A DNA stretch of 64,000 nucleotides from Bacteroidia bacterium (lineage in GTDB: Bacteria > Bacteroidota > Bacteroidia > M30B66): NCBI GenBank assembly GCA_018401705.1, contig JAGYKL010000014.1, positions 1 through 64,000 on the forward strand, written 5' to 3'. Of this stretch, positions 47,102-55,610 are shown one piece after another; positions within the stretch are counted from its first letter, which is position 1; every line of letters begins with the position of its first letter. The translations under genes and the position numbers were made by a program. The notes under the pieces are model-generated. The model worked only from the letters and a program-made list of their open reading frames with translations, was not told where the DNA came from and did no database searches.

Positions 47102-48202
47102 ATGAAATTAACTCTAAGTGCATTGTTACTTGCTCATTTGAATGCATTTTGTCAGACAATCGAAACTATAGGTTTTTTACCCAGCGAACTTCAAGAGTCT
47201 TCAGGCCTAATTTACATTAACAACTCCCTTTTTTCTCACAATGATTCAGGAGGTAATTCTACAATTTATGAGCTAAATCAAAATTCAATGTTTGTAGAAC
47301 GCAGCATTTTTGTAGAAAATGCAAGCAATATAGATTGGGAAGATTTAGCTGCCGACGAAAGCTACCTGTATATAGGTGATTTTGGAAATAATAACGGCAA
47401 TCGAGATAATCTCAGAATACTACGTATTCAGATTGATGAAATACTGAATAACGATACCGTTTTAGCAGAAATAATTGAGTTCAGCTATGAAGACCAAGGC
47501 AATTTTGAGAGTCAGCCTTTGAATACTAATTTTGATTGCGAAGCAATGATTGCATTGAATGATTCACTTATACTTTTCACTAAAAACTGGCTTGACCTAA
47601 ATACCAATATTTATACTTTACCAAAAGACTTAGGGTCATGGGTTGCTAAGAGAAAAGGAACATTAAATGTGTCTACCTTAATTTCAGGTGCCGATTACAA
47701 TCCAAACACAAATGAATTAACCCTAATCGGATATCAATTTGGTCAAGCCTCATTAATAAAAGGCTCAGTTTCTGAAAATCAAATCTGGGACGATTTGTCT
47801 TTTGTTTCAGAAGAACTTGTGCTTTCTAATTCATATCAAGTTGAAGGAGTAGCTTACATAAACGACACATGTTTAGCCTTAAGTTCAGAAGGTGGTTTTT
47901 CAGGCGAATCGGCATTATTTCGCTATTGTAACGAAGTGCCTAATTACACGATGAATAAACACTGGAATGAAATAACAATCTTTCCTAATCCTGCCCATGA
48001 GTTTTTACATGTTGAATTAAAGCAAAGTGCAAGCCCTTGCATTATTAATATTCAGAATCAGTTTGGGCAAATTGTTTTAGGCCCAATGAAGCACATTGAC
48101 ATAAAAACCAGAATAGATGTATCCCATCTTTCTTCAGGTGTTTATTTTGTGAGTTTAATTTTTGAAAATGAATTAATAAAAACAAGATTGATTATTCAAT
48201 AA
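47102..48202 (+). CDS. Secreted beta-propeller-like protein with T9SS sorting domain
   Basis: 366 residues. Short signal peptide (LTLSALLLAHLNAFCQ). The body (~20-285) has repeated strands such as ESSGLIYINNSLFSHNDSGG, WEDLAADESYLYIGDFGNN and VEGVAYINDTCLALSSEGG, a layout common in Bacteroidota propeller proteins; no enzyme motif. The tail (TIFPNPAHEFLHVELK, IQNQFGQIVLG, LSSGVYFVSLIFE) is a T9SS sorting domain. It follows the protease gene after a terminator, so it is a separate unit. Confidence 0.78.
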   Translation: MKLTLSALLLAHLNAFCQTIETIGFLPSELQESSGLIYINNSLFSHNDSGGNSTIYELNQNSMFVERSIFVENASNIDWEDLAADESYLYIGDFGNNNGNRDNLRILRIQIDEILNNDTVLAEIIEFSYEDQGNFESQPLNTNFDCEAMIALNDSLILFTKNWLDLNTNIYTLPKDLGSWVAKRKGTLNVSTLISGADYNPNTNELTLIGYQFGQASLIKGSVSENQIWDDLSFVSEELVLSNSYQVEGVAYINDTCLALSSEGGFSGESALFRYCNEVPNYTMNKHWNEITIFPNPAHEFLHVELKQSASPCIINIQNQFGQIVLGPMKHIDIKTRIDVSHLSSGVYFVSLIFENELIKTRLIIQ

Positions 48203-48350
48203 GTTAAGCGCTATTTTCATTTCCGAAACCTGAATAGCTCATGTTAAGGAAAGCACACAAAATGGCATTAAATAATTGTACTTTCGTTAATTAAATGAAT
48301 GGTTATATGCGCACAAAGAGATCAGAAAACATATTAATTTATTGCTATTT

Positions 48351-49100
48351 ATGAAAGATAAATTCATCCATGGTATGGACTGGACTTTCGAACATGAGAA
48401 AGGCTTAGGCACTTTAGCAAACTATCGCGATTATCAATACAATCTCATATCAGAACATATTGGGAATAAAATACTGGAGGTGGGAAGCGGCGACAGAGGG
48501 TTTACGGCAGAAATATTCAAGAATAAAGCTTCATGGGAAAAATTCATATCAATAGAGCCATCTGAAGGACTTTATAATCAGCATTTAAATACCTACAATT
48601 TCGGTGAGAGTATAAAATTCTTCAACGAAGATTTATTCAACATTAGACCTGACTCTTTTGGTAAGTTTGATACAATCATTTTCATCCATGTGCTAGAGCA
48701 CATTGAGGATGACTTAAAAGCACTGAATCATTCAGCCGAGTTATTGGAAACCGGAGGAAAAGTTCTTATAGAAGTTCCTGCACTACCTTTTCTATTTTCA
48801 GAACACGATAAAATGCTTGGGCATTATAGGAGGTACACCAAAAGAATTCTCAAGAGCGCAATTGATAGCAATAAATACAAGATTGAAAAACTATGGTATA
48901 GTGATCCAATTGGTGTGGCAGGATCTTTTCTCTACTTTAAGCTATTAAAGAAGAAACTAAACACAGATGAAGGCTCTGACTTAATTAAGAATCAAGGTGG
49001 GGTTTATGACAAATACATTATCCCGTTTGAAAAACGAATTGAAAAGCATATAAGATTTCCTTTCGGACTTAGCTTAAATGCAGTTCTGCATAAGAAATGA
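48351..49100 (+). CDS. Class I SAM-dependent methyltransferase
   Basis: 249 residues from the ATG at 48351; a TTG three codons earlier also opens the frame. Motif I ILEVGSGDRGFTAEIF binds S-adenosylmethionine, then EPSEGLYNQ and FDTIIFIHVLEHIEDD, the motif-IV region of small-molecule methyltransferases of the UbiE/COQ5-like group. Late HYRRYTKRIL is typical of sugar or polysaccharide-locus enzymes. Substrate unknown. It is followed convergently by the Kazal lipoprotein gene. Confidence 0.82.
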   Translation: MKDKFIHGMDWTFEHEKGLGTLANYRDYQYNLISEHIGNKILEVGSGDRGFTAEIFKNKASWEKFISIEPSEGLYNQHLNTYNFGESIKFFNEDLFNIRPDSFGKFDTIIFIHVLEHIEDDLKALNHSAELLETGGKVLIEVPALPFLFSEHDKMLGHYRRYTKRILKSAIDSNKYKIEKLWYSDPIGVAGSFLYFKLLKKKLNTDEGSDLIKNQGGVYDKYIIPFEKRIEKHIRFPFGLSLNAVLHKK

Positions 49101-49113
49101 TGAGTGCTTTCAA

Positions 49114-49317
49114 TTAATTGTCAACAGCAACTCCAAGTTTGTTCGCTTCACATTCATTACAATAAGAATTGCCATCACATCCAATTACACCCGGGCAATC
49201 GGTTGGACAAACAACTCCTTCATTTGCCTTTTCAATACTTGGGTTATAACAGCCTTTATCACAAGAACCTAGTGTTAGCAGTAAAATACCGAAGGCTAAG
49301 TTAAATATGTTTTTCAT
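49114..49317 (-). CDS. Kazal-type inhibitor-like lipoprotein
   Basis: 67 residues from the ATG at 49317 (MKNIFNLAFGILLLTLGSC). The lipobox LGSC gives a 50-residue mature lipoprotein. It contains a Kazal-like Cys pattern: CYNPS, VCPTDCPGVIGCDGNSYCNECEA. The Cys spacing and GCDGNSY core are those of Kazal serine-protease inhibitors. The start lies 10 bases after the stop of the HEAT-cyclophilin gene, so they should share a transcript. Periplasmic or surface inhibition of a serine protease is a reasonable inference but not shown. Small, but well supported. Confidence 0.78.
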   Translation of the reverse strand: MKNIFNLAFGILLLTLGSCDKGCYNPSIEKANEGVVCPTDCPGVIGCDGNSYCNECEANKLGVAVDN

Positions 49318-49327
49318 AGAGCTCAAA

Positions 49328-51361
49328 TTAATCAAAAATTGGTTTGGGAAGTATTTTAATTCTGAAGATTCTATCACCCAAACTTAGTTGATGAACAACC
49401 TTCATTCCATTAACAACCTTACCAAAAGCAGTATATCTTCCATTTAGGTGAGGTGTGTTAACATGAGTTATAAACCATTGGCAACTCTCTGTGTCTTCAC
49501 CAGCACTTGCCATTCCAATAGTTCCAGCTTCAAACATGGCATCAGGTGCAAATTCTGAACGTATAGTATTCATTATACTGCCGTATCCATCGCCCCTGGG
49601 GCAACCATCTTGAATTACAAAACCGGGAACAACTCTATGAAGCCTCTTATTCACAAAAAAGCTATCCTGAATCAAAGACACAAAATTGGTCACTGTTCCT
49701 GGAGCTTTATCAACCCATAACTCAACAATAATATTTCCTCTTTCAGTTTGAATTTCAACTTGCAAATCATCGGCAATGCGACCAGCTAATTGCCAATCGA
49801 TTGGATGATTGAATTCCGGTTTTAATGGACTAGTTAAATCATTACCCATAAACTTCTGCATGGTAATGAATAAATCAGAATATGTTTCCATATCCCTCGG
49901 CAAGCGCATTCTGGACAAAACGTCCTGCAACATAGCTATATCATCTTGTTTGCTTAGACTTACATATTTTGTGGTATCTCTCATTCCAAGAGCTGCCATA
50001 GAACATAAGGCAACATCATAAGTGAGTAAAGACTTCCTCAATAATTCAGAATATGACTTCTGATTAAAACTCCTGGTATTTGGCATACTTTGAATCAAAG
50101 CATCTACACCAGCTCCCCTAACAATAATACTTTCAGTTGAAAAGGATTTATTATCTACAAAGTCAAAATTTAATTCACTTCCACATAAGGCTTTTAAAAT
50201 AAATCCTTGAGAGTATTCATCTTTAATTCTGGCATAATCCATAGCAAGCTGCTCACTAATTCTTTGAATTTCAACTTCACTCCTACTATTCCTTAAACAA
50301 GCCTCAAATAATAAATATTTAATTCGGCTATATTTCTCCGAATTAGCTGCCTTCAATAATAAATCAACATCTTTAAAACCTCTTGAATTATTTAGTAATA
50401 CAGCCATTTCCTCTCTCACATGATGCACAGAATCAGCCAAAAACGGAAATAATAAATTATAATTCAAAGAGTCAGAAAACAGTTGAAGTCCTCTTAAAAA
50501 GCCAACTTTAGCCAAATAACTTTCATGAGCTCTAAAAGTCTCAACGAGACTAAGATTTTTAGCACAAGCTCTTCCAATTAAAATTGACAAATTATATTGC
50601 AAATCTGAATTTTTGGAATTCTTAAATGCCTTTAAAAGATCTTCAACATTACTATTTAAATTCAACTTAGACCTCACCAAGGCAGCAGAAGCATAAAAGG
50701 CATTTTTCTCATCTTTATTACTTAATCCTTCTACCAAAAACTGTTTAGATTTATCTAAATCAGCACCAACAACTGAAGCGTAAAACAAGCCTTCGTAAAC
50801 ATTTGAAGATTTCGATTTACTCTCTGTGATTTTAATCAATTCATCTGTGGCACTGCTTTTCCCAGCCGCTATAATAAGCTGATGAATTACCTCATCGTTT
50901 TCTTCATTTTTCAAAAGTCTTAATAGTAAGTTTTTTAATCCTGATGTCCTGAATTGCCCTAAAGAAAAAGCAGCTGCAGCTCTTACCGTTGCTTCTTCAT
51001 CGAATTCTGCAAGTTTTAACAAAGGAGCAATGGCAGTACTATCATGAAAACTGCTAAATTCTAAAGCTGCCTGAGCACGAAGCTCTGCAGACGAATTCTC
51101 AAAGTAGGATAAAACTCCTCCCAAATCTCTTTGATCGCCAAAACTTCGAATCTGAATTAAGTCATTGTTTTCGAAACGGTTAATCTCGTTACACGAGGAA
51201 AAAAGCAGAGCTACTTGAACAAACAATAGTGCATAAACTATTTGCTTAACAATTTCTTTACACCACTTATTTTCAAAAGCATAGCGAAACCGCAACTTTC
51301 CAAGAAACTGTGGAGTTGCTTCTTTAAAAGTATTCATATTGAGGTAAACTGCAGATTTCAT
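49328..51361 (-). CDS. HEAT-repeat / cyclophilin-type peptidyl-prolyl isomerase lipoprotein
   Basis: 677 residues as drawn. A lipoprotein signal (YALLFVQVALLFSSC) lies at ~43-57, so the true start is probably later than the ATG at 51361 or uses a rare codon; no ATG/GTG is placed ideally. Residues ~75-500 are helical HEAT-like repeats (VRAAAAFSLGQFRTSGLKNLL). Residues ~530-672 form a cyclophilin: ELWVDKAPGTVTNFVSL, RLHRVVPGFVIQDGCPRGDG and QWFITHVNTPHLNGRYTAFGKV. It should fold proteins in the periplasm or on the surface, with the repeats as a binding platform. Co-transcribed with the Kazal lipoprotein. Confidence 0.85.
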   Translation of the reverse strand: MKSAVYLNMNTFKEATPQFLGKLRFRYAFENKWCKEIVKQIVYALLFVQVALLFSSCNEINRFENNDLIQIRSFGDQRDLGGVLSYFENSSAELRAQAALEFSSFHDSTAIAPLLKLAEFDEEATVRAAAAFSLGQFRTSGLKNLLLRLLKNEENDEVIHQLIIAAGKSSATDELIKITESKSKSSNVYEGLFYASVVGADLDKSKQFLVEGLSNKDEKNAFYASAALVRSKLNLNSNVEDLLKAFKNSKNSDLQYNLSILIGRACAKNLSLVETFRAHESYLAKVGFLRGLQLFSDSLNYNLLFPFLADSVHHVREEMAVLLNNSRGFKDVDLLLKAANSEKYSRIKYLLFEACLRNSRSEVEIQRISEQLAMDYARIKDEYSQGFILKALCGSELNFDFVDNKSFSTESIIVRGAGVDALIQSMPNTRSFNQKSYSELLRKSLLTYDVALCSMAALGMRDTTKYVSLSKQDDIAMLQDVLSRMRLPRDMETYSDLFITMQKFMGNDLTSPLKPEFNHPIDWQLAGRIADDLQVEIQTERGNIIVELWVDKAPGTVTNFVSLIQDSFFVNKRLHRVVPGFVIQDGCPRGDGYGSIMNTIRSEFAPDAMFEAGTIGMASAGEDTESCQWFITHVNTPHLNGRYTAFGKVVNGMKVVHQLSLGDRIFRIKILPKPIFD

Positions 51362-51431
51362 AAGGCTAACTTCATTTTCACAATGAGATTACAAAGAGAC
51401 TTGAAATTTACAGAAACACAAAGACAAATAA

Positions 51432-52304
51432 ATGAATACGTCAAAAAGTAATGCTAGAAAAGTTGATCTCGTAGTAATTTCAGATGTACATCTTGGAACA
51501 TACGGTTGTCACGCAACTGAGCTTGTTAGTTATTTAAGAAGTATTAAGCCTGATGTATTAATACTGAATGGAGATATCATTGATGGCTGGGCGTTTTCAA
51601 AAACTTACTTTCCTAAATCTCATCATCAAGTGCTTTTAGAAATCATGCGCTTGCTTTCAAAAGGTACTAAGGTTTATTACTTAACTGGCAATCACGACGA
51701 AATGCTGAGGAGATTCACCGATTTAGATTTAGGTGAATTCCATTTAGTAGATAAACTAGTGCTTGAACTTGATGGAAGAAAAGCCTGGATTTTCCATGGT
51801 GATGTTTTCGATTTATCTGTAAATACGGGTAAATGGCTGGCAAAAATTGCCGGCAAAAGTTATGACTACCTTATCCTCTTTAACAGAGCTATTAACTGGA
51901 TTTTGGAGAAGTTTGGGCAAGAGAAAGTATCAATATCAAAAAAGATAAAGGCAAGTGTTAAGAAAGCAGTGAAATATGTTGGCGACTTCGAAGAAATCGC
52001 TGCGCAGCATGCAATTGAGCAAGGTTATGATTTTGTTATTTGCGGACATATTCACCAGCCTCAACATCGAATTATTGAGCAAAATGGTAAAAAGGTAACT
52101 TATTTAAATAGTGGTGATTGGATAGAGAATCTCACTTCCCTGGAATATAATCATGGCGAATGGACTGTATATAGATATGATGAAGAAATGCAGGTCTTAT
52201 TAAATCAATTATTGCCATCAATTCCATCTCAGCCTGCAAAAGAGCATATCACATTTTCCCTTCATCAGCCGCAGGTTACATTAAAACTTAACACAATCAT
52301 ATGA
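51432..52304 (+). CDS. LpxH-like metallophosphoesterase
   Basis: 290 residues. The calcineurin-like metal site is complete: DVHLGTYG, LNGDIIDGW, TGNHDEML, FHGDVFD and CGHIHQPQH. It belongs to the UDP-2,3-diacylglucosamine hydrolase (LpxH)-like group widespread in Bacteroidota, which acts in lipid A or related envelope pathways; the exact substrate is not certain. It overlaps the following glycosyltransferase by 4 bases, indicating coupled expression. Divergent from the HEAT-cyclophilin gene. Confidence 0.82.
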   Translation: MNTSKSNARKVDLVVISDVHLGTYGCHATELVSYLRSIKPDVLILNGDIIDGWAFSKTYFPKSHHQVLLEIMRLLSKGTKVYYLTGNHDEMLRRFTDLDLGEFHLVDKLVLELDGRKAWIFHGDVFDLSVNTGKWLAKIAGKSYDYLILFNRAINWILEKFGQEKVSISKKIKASVKKAVKYVGDFEEIAAQHAIEQGYDFVICGHIHQPQHRIIEQNGKKVTYLNSGDWIENLTSLEYNHGEWTVYRYDEEMQVLLNQLLPSIPSQPAKEHITFSLHQPQVTLKLNTII

Positions 52305-53317
52305 AAGTATTATATGCTGTGCAAGGAACCGGAAATGGTCATGTAAGCCGGGCTAGAGAGGTAATTCCGTATTTAAAAAAAATGTGCGACGTAGATATTT
52401 TTCTTAGTGGAATGAATGCAAATATCCCGCTCCCATTTGAAGTTAAATACAAAAGTAAGGGTGTGAGCTTTGAATATAATAAAAAAGGAGGGCTTGACTA
52501 TTTTGCAAGTATTAAAAGGGCTAACCCGCTGCGCGTGTGGAAGGAAATAAAAGATTTTCCAGTGGAAAACTATGATTTAATTATCAATGATTTTGAATGT
52601 ATCACTGCCTACGCAGCAAGAAGAAAGCAAATTCCAGTGATGGCTTTTTCGCATCAGGCTGCCTTATTAAGTGAATTTACTCCCAAACCGCAGGGTTTAA
52701 ACATCTTAGGTGACTTTGTACTCGAAAGGTATGCCCCTACTCAATATGCAGTAGGATTGCATTTCAGAGCATATGATGATTATATTTTCACCCCAATTAT
52801 CAGGAAAGAAGTACGACAATTACAACCATACAATGCAGATCATTATACAGTTTATTTACCTGCGGTAGGAGAACAAAAAATGTTAGAAGTCTTGCAGCAA
52901 TTACCAGAGGTTCGCTGGGATGTGTTTTCAAGAACAATCAAAAACCCACTCATAGATAAAAATGTCAGTATCAGACCTGTTCAAAACGAGCATTTTTTAA
53001 ATAGTCTTGAATCTTGCACTGGAATTTTAACCGGAGCAGGATTTGAATCGCCTTCAGAAGCATTGTTCTTAAAAAAGAAGCTATTTGTAATTCCTATTCA
53101 AGGTCAATTTGAACAATCATGCAATGCCGAAGCCCTTTCCCATTTTGGAGTTCCAACAGCCAAGAAATTTGGGCAGGAGATTATTCCCTCACTTAAGAGA
53201 TGGGTTGAAAGACCACAAACTATTCATGTTCACTTTCCAGATATAACCGAACAGCTTGTTGAACAGATGTTATTTGATCAGGATCCTTTTTTTGTCCCAA
53301 CTCTTGCAGTTGGATAA
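52301..53317 (+). CDS. GT-B glycosyltransferase family protein
   Basis: 338 residues. The N-terminus VLYAVQGTGNGHVSRA is a glycine-rich loop typical of MurG-like/GT28 enzymes; the C-terminal domain has GILTGAGFESPSEALFLKKKLFVIPI and EQSCNAEALSHFG, the donor-binding half. It probably transfers a sugar to a lipid or polysaccharide acceptor. Coupled by a 4-base overlap to the LpxH-like hydrolase; the shared unit suggests a joint envelope-glycolipid task. Its stop abuts the stop of the convergent peroxidase gene. Confidence 0.78.
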   Translation: MKVLYAVQGTGNGHVSRAREVIPYLKKMCDVDIFLSGMNANIPLPFEVKYKSKGVSFEYNKKGGLDYFASIKRANPLRVWKEIKDFPVENYDLIINDFECITAYAARRKQIPVMAFSHQAALLSEFTPKPQGLNILGDFVLERYAPTQYAVGLHFRAYDDYIFTPIIRKEVRQLQPYNADHYTVYLPAVGEQKMLEVLQQLPEVRWDVFSRTIKNPLIDKNVSIRPVQNEHFLNSLESCTGILTGAGFESPSEALFLKKKLFVIPIQGQFEQSCNAEALSHFGVPTAKKFGQEIIPSLKRWVERPQTIHVHFPDITEQLVEQMLFDQDPFFVPTLAVG

Positions 53318-54385
53318 TTACTGATTTACTGCCAAAGGATTTTGCTTAACACTTTCAGGCACATCAGCCGTTAAGGCTTTAAGAAATATCTCAATAGAAG
53401 TAACTTCCTCATCACTAAGGTTTTTGTTAAGTTGAACTTCTCCCATGATTCTGATCACTTTATTAAGCTCTGCGATACTGCCATCATGAAAATAAGGAAA
53501 AGTCTTTTCGATGTTGCGCAAAGAAGGGACTTTAAACATGTCTTTATCAATCTCACTTTTAGTAAAATCCATTCTGCCAGCATCATCATTTTCAGAACCT
53601 GTTAACGGATGATAATCCTTGAATAAACCAAATTTCTGAAACATATTCCCTCCTAAGACAGGACCAATATGACAGTTAGTGCATCCAACCTGCATAAATA
53701 CTTTTAAACCATGTTGTTCTTCAGCAGACAAGGCTGCTAAATCGCCTTTTAAAAAATCATCAAATTTTGAAGGCGTAATAAGCGTTCTTTCAAATGCTCC
53801 AATTGCATTAGCCATGTTAACAAAAGTAATTGGGTTCTCTTGCTCAGGAAAAGCAGCTTTAAAGCCCTCTTGATATTCAATGATATTAGCAAGACGCTTC
53901 ACCATAAAACCTTCATGAGGAATAGCCATTTCAACAGGATTCATAACTGGCATTCCTGCCTGCTCTTCAACATCTTTTGCCCTACCATCCCAAAACTGAG
54001 TGGAATGAAGTGCTGCATTTAAAACTGTTGGAGAATTCCTGGTGCCTCTCTTTCCTGCATCACCCAAGGAAGTTTTTTCATTATCAACACCATAAGTATT
54101 GAGATTATGGCAAGAATTGCAACTGTTTTTACCCGTCATTGACAAGCGAGTATCGTAATAAAGCATTTTGCCCAGAGAAACTTTTGCATCTGTAATCGGA
54201 TGAGTCTCATCTGCAGCATTATCGGGCAAAGGTTGAAAGAACTGTGAGGCTTTATCTAAAAGTGCTTGAGCTTTAATACTTGTTGAATCCACAGGTGTTT
54301 GAGTAGCTTCTTCACCACTTCCACAAGATGTTGAAATGAAAATAAAAGCTGAGAATATAATAAGTAGGGTAAAATAATTTTTCAC
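53318..54385 (-). CDS. MauG/CcpA-type di-heme cytochrome c peroxidase, lipoprotein
   Basis: 355 residues from a GTG at 54385 (VKNYFTLLIIFSAFIFISTSC, a lipobox). An earlier ATG at 54457 would give 379 residues with an unconvincing leader. Two heme c sites are visible: CNSCH with LGKMLYYDTRLSMTGKN before it, and CTNCH with GPVLGGN after it, plus the conserved RNSPTVLNAALHSTQFWDGRA segment. It reduces hydrogen peroxide in the periplasm. Domain order and length are normal. Stands alone. Confidence 0.92.
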   Translation of the reverse strand: MKNYFTLLIIFSAFIFISTSCGSGEEATQTPVDSTSIKAQALLDKASQFFQPLPDNAADETHPITDAKVSLGKMLYYDTRLSMTGKNSCNSCHNLNTYGVDNEKTSLGDAGKRGTRNSPTVLNAALHSTQFWDGRAKDVEEQAGMPVMNPVEMAIPHEGFMVKRLANIIEYQEGFKAAFPEQENPITFVNMANAIGAFERTLITPSKFDDFLKGDLAALSAEEQHGLKVFMQVGCTNCHIGPVLGGNMFQKFGLFKDYHPLTGSENDDAGRMDFTKSEIDKDMFKVPSLRNIEKTFPYFHDGSIAELNKVIRIMGEVQLNKNLSDEEVTSIEIFLKALTADVPESVKQNPLAVNQ

Positions 54386-54508
54386 GAATTCTTTGTATTT
54401 ATTATTAATCAACAAATGTAACTGTTCATTTACTGTTAATTGAATTATAATTTTCAATTTAAATTGCTAGAACATCCCTCCACTTCAACTGTTTACTAAA
54501 TTTACCAA

Positions 54509-55603
54509 ATGATAGAGGGATTTAGATTTTCGAAGTACGACCCTGACGATAACCGAACTCCATTCGATAAGCTTTTTGATTTATTCAAAGAAGTTCTTTT
54601 GCATACATCAGGTGAAGTTGCCGAAGCTTTGAGTTGGATGAACGAACTTGATCGTCAATACGGGCTCACAACCGACGATTACGGCATGGGTGATTTCATA
54701 GAAGACCTTAAGAAGAAAGGGTATTTGAAAGAAGGCGAGGATCAGGAATTACAGATGACTCCAAAAACAGAGCAGAATATTCGCAAAGATGCCCTAGATC
54801 AGATTTTCGGAAAACTAAAAAAAGGGAAACAGGGCAATCATTCTACACGTTTCGGTGGACAAGGTGACGAGACAGGACATGATAAACGGCCTTATGAGTT
54901 CGGCGATCCACCGGAAAGCATTTCGCTTACTGATTCTATAAGAAACGCACAAGTAAATCATGGAGCTGGTGAATTTAGACTGGAAGAAGGTGATTTAGAG
55001 GTTAATGAGCGAGAATATCGAACACAAACCTCTACAGTGCTGATGATTGACATCTCCCATTCAATGATTTTATATGGGGAAGACAGAATCACCCCGGCCA
55101 AAAAAGTAGCGTTGGCATTAGCTGAAATGCTCAGAATTAAATATCCAAAAGACACTTTAGATGTGATTGTATTTGGAAATGATGCCTGGCAAATTCAGGT
55201 CAAGGATATTCCTTATTTGCAAGTTGGACCTTATCACACAAATACCGTTGCGGGATTAGAACTAGCAATGGATTTACTTCGCAGAAGGAAAAATCCAAAT
55301 AAGCAGATTTTTATGATAACCGACGGAAAGCCAACGTGCTTAAAAGAAGGTGATGGTTATTATAAAAATTCGATGGGTCTGGACAGAAAAATAATTAATA
55401 AAACCCTCGGTCTGGCAGCTCAGTGCCGGAGATTGCATATACCAGTTACAACGTTTATGGTTGCAACTGATTCATGGCTCCAAGATTTTGTCAAGGAATT
55501 TACTGAAACCAATGGAGGAAGGGCATTTTACACTGGCCTAAAAGGCTTAGGAGATTTAGTATTTGCGGATTACGAAAGAAATAGAACAAGGAAACTACGT
55601 TAA
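54509..55603 (+). CDS. VWA-domain protein of a chelatase-type pair
   Basis: 364 residues, cytoplasmic. N-terminal helices (~1-120) with FDKLFDLFKEVLLHTSGEVAEALSWM, a linker, and a von Willebrand A domain (~165-355) with the complete MIDAS: DISHS in MLIDISHSMI-type context, then TDGKP. VWA/AAA pairs act as metal-dependent remodelling machines, with Mg-chelatase and MoxR systems as examples. The gene for the partner AAA ATPase starts 7 bases downstream. The client is unknown. Confidence 0.85.
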   Translation: MIEGFRFSKYDPDDNRTPFDKLFDLFKEVLLHTSGEVAEALSWMNELDRQYGLTTDDYGMGDFIEDLKKKGYLKEGEDQELQMTPKTEQNIRKDALDQIFGKLKKGKQGNHSTRFGGQGDETGHDKRPYEFGDPPESISLTDSIRNAQVNHGAGEFRLEEGDLEVNEREYRTQTSTVLMIDISHSMILYGEDRITPAKKVALALAEMLRIKYPKDTLDVIVFGNDAWQIQVKDIPYLQVGPYHTNTVAGLELAMDLLRRRKNPNKQIFMITDGKPTCLKEGDGYYKNSMGLDRKIINKTLGLAAQCRRLHIPVTTFMVATDSWLQDFVKEFTETNGGRAFYTGLKGLGDLVFADYERNRTRKLR

Positions 55604-55610
55604 TAAACGA

